Shown piece by piece: positions 5,224 through 6,171 of a DNA stretch of 6,171 nt (its first letter is position 1; each line of letters begins with the position of its first letter). This DNA comes from Oscillospiraceae bacterium (GTDB lineage Bacteria > Bacillota_A > Clostridia > Oscillospirales > Oscillospiraceae), in NCBI GenBank assembly GCA_017396725.1, contig JAFQLA010000292.1, positions 1 through 6,171 on the forward strand. Reading direction: 5' to 3'. A model generated the notes under the pieces. The model did not search any database. It saw only the letters and a list, made by a program, of their open reading frames with translations, and was not told the origin of the DNA. A program made the translations under genes and the position numbers.

Positions 5224-6171
5224 GTCCGCAGCACTGCTTATACTTCTTGCCGCTGCCGCAGGGGCAGGGATCGTTGCGGCCGATCTTGGTGACCTTGCGG
5301 GGCTGCTTCTTTACAGCGGCGTCACCGCCGGCGTGTTCGGTGGTGTCATTGGCAACGCGTTCGCGCTTGAGCTCTTCATCCTTCTTCAGGCGGACGGCGA
5401 AAAGACGGCGGACGGTTTCGTCCTGAATGGCGGCCACCATGATATCAAACATATCGAGGGATTCCTTGCGGTAGGCCACAACGGGGTCGGTGTTGCTGTA
5501 GGCGCGCAGACGGATGCCCTGCTTGAGTTCATTCATGGCGTCAATATGATCCATCCAGTATTCATCCACCACGCGCAGCATGACGATGCGTTCCACTTCG
5601 CGCATGATGGGAGAGGTGAACTCCTCTTCCTTAGCGGCATACGCGGCGAAGGCTGCGTCGGAGAAGAGCTTGGTGAGGCTCTCTTCGGTAGCGGAGGCGG
5701 GATCGGAGACGGACACGGCGTCCTTGGGGAAGAATACGCCTTCCACTTCGCGGAGCAGCTCGCGGTAAGAGGTGCTGTCCAGAGTGGGGGTTTCCACAAA
5801 GGCGGCGTGGACACGGTCTGCGATGCTGGAGGAGATCATGCCGATGATGGTCTCGTGGATATCCATACCGTCCAGCACCTGCTTGCGCTGGGTATAGATG
5901 ATCTCACGCTGCTTGTTCATAACATCGTCGTATTCCAAAACGGACTTACGGGACTGGAAGTGGCGGGATTCCACGGTGATCTGAGAGCGCTCGATGGTCT
6001 TGGTGAGCATGCTGTTTTCGATGGGGGTATTCTCATCGATGTCCAGACGCTCCATAAGACCGGTGATACGGTCACCGCCGAAAAGACGCATAAGGTCATC
6101 TTCCAGAGACAGGTAGAAGCGGGTCTCACCGGGGTCGCCCTGACGGCCGCTTCGGCCACGGAGCTGGTTAT
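5219..6171 (-). CDS. secA: Preprotein translocase ATPase SecA (C-terminal part; 5' end outside window)
   Basis: SecA is the ATP-driven motor that pushes preproteins through SecYEG. Only the last 316 codons are present; the frame stays open to the window edge. The visible part starts in helicase motif VI of nucleotide-binding domain 2 (NQLRGRSGRQGDPG, first 14 residues), then RFYLSLEDDLMRLFG. The helical scaffold and wing follow, with VLEYDDVMNKQR (about 77-88), LRVVDEYWMDHID (about 198-210) and AYSNTDPVVAYRKE. After a charged linker (ERVANDTTEHAGGDAAVKK) the protein ends in the SEC-C zinc motif CPCGSGKKYKQCC, with ligands at about 302, 304, 313 and 314 of the visible part. The motif is intact, so this is a full-type SecA rather than a SEC-C-less SecA2. 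It leads an operon running into two lipoproteins and pgeF; its promoter must lie beyond 6171. In many bacteria prfB follows secA, which is not so here. Confidence 0.97.
   Translation of the reverse strand, partial: NQLRGRSGRQGDPGETRFYLSLEDDLMRLFGGDRITGLMERLDIDENTPIENSMLTKTIERSQITVESRHFQSRKSVLEYDDVMNKQREIIYTQRKQVLDGMDIHETIIGMISSSIADRVHAAFVETPTLDSTSYRELLREVEGVFFPKDAVSVSDPASATEESLTKLFSDAAFAAYAAKEEEFTSPIMREVERIVMLRVVDEYWMDHIDAMNELKQGIRLRAYSNTDPVVAYRKESLDMFDIMVAAIQDETVRRLFAVRLKKDEELKRERVANDTTEHAGGDAAVKKQPRKVTKIGRNDPCPCGSGKKYKQCCGR

Noticed and set aside
4017..5426. Plus-strand open frames opposite pgeF, the small lipoprotein and the secA end (234 and 222 residues)
   Set aside because: They cross several well-supported gene boundaries on the other strand, lack convincing ribosome binding sites and show no domain.

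Overview
The window looks like a chromosomal housekeeping segment of an anaerobic, spore-forming Firmicute, probably class Clostridia and perhaps the Oscillospirales (the order is a guess). The reasons are the Firmicutes-type LexA and SecG, strong AGGAGG-type ribosome binding sites, moderate GC with purine-rich coding strands, and a candidate forespore-type promoter. There are eight protein genes. I see no RNA genes, insertion sequences, CRISPR arrays or phage genes.

Layout: (1) 1-420, the last gene of the ribosomal alpha operon, rplQ (L17), closed by a strong intrinsic terminator. (2) 421-1269, a single-gene unit for a membrane-anchored NodB-family polysaccharide deacetylase, preceded by a SigG/SigF-like promoter and followed by a hairpin shared with the convergent secG. 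(3) 1283-2365, divergent secG (minus) and lexA (plus) around a ~200-bp AT-rich control region. That region has two sigma-A-type promoters with matching -35 boxes, a LexA box over the lexA -35, and two sequence modules repeated in inverted orientation. (4) 2376-2406, a bidirectional hairpin between lexA and the minus-strand operon. (5) 6171-2407 on the minus strand, a tight operon read as secA (5' part outside the window), a DUF3887-like small lipoprotein, pgeF/YfiH (peptidoglycan editing / laccase domain), and an orphan family-5 ABC substrate-binding lipoprotein. Gaps are 5, 9 and 20 bp.

The recurring theme is the envelope. There are two parts of the Sec export machinery (SecA, SecG), two Sec-dependent lipoproteins, a cytosolic peptidoglycan-quality enzyme, and a cell-wall or cortex deacetylase that may be made in the forespore. 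No radically new system is evident. The points most worth checking are the mirrored lexA/secG control region, the forespore promoter candidate, and the grouping of pgeF with two lipoproteins behind secA.
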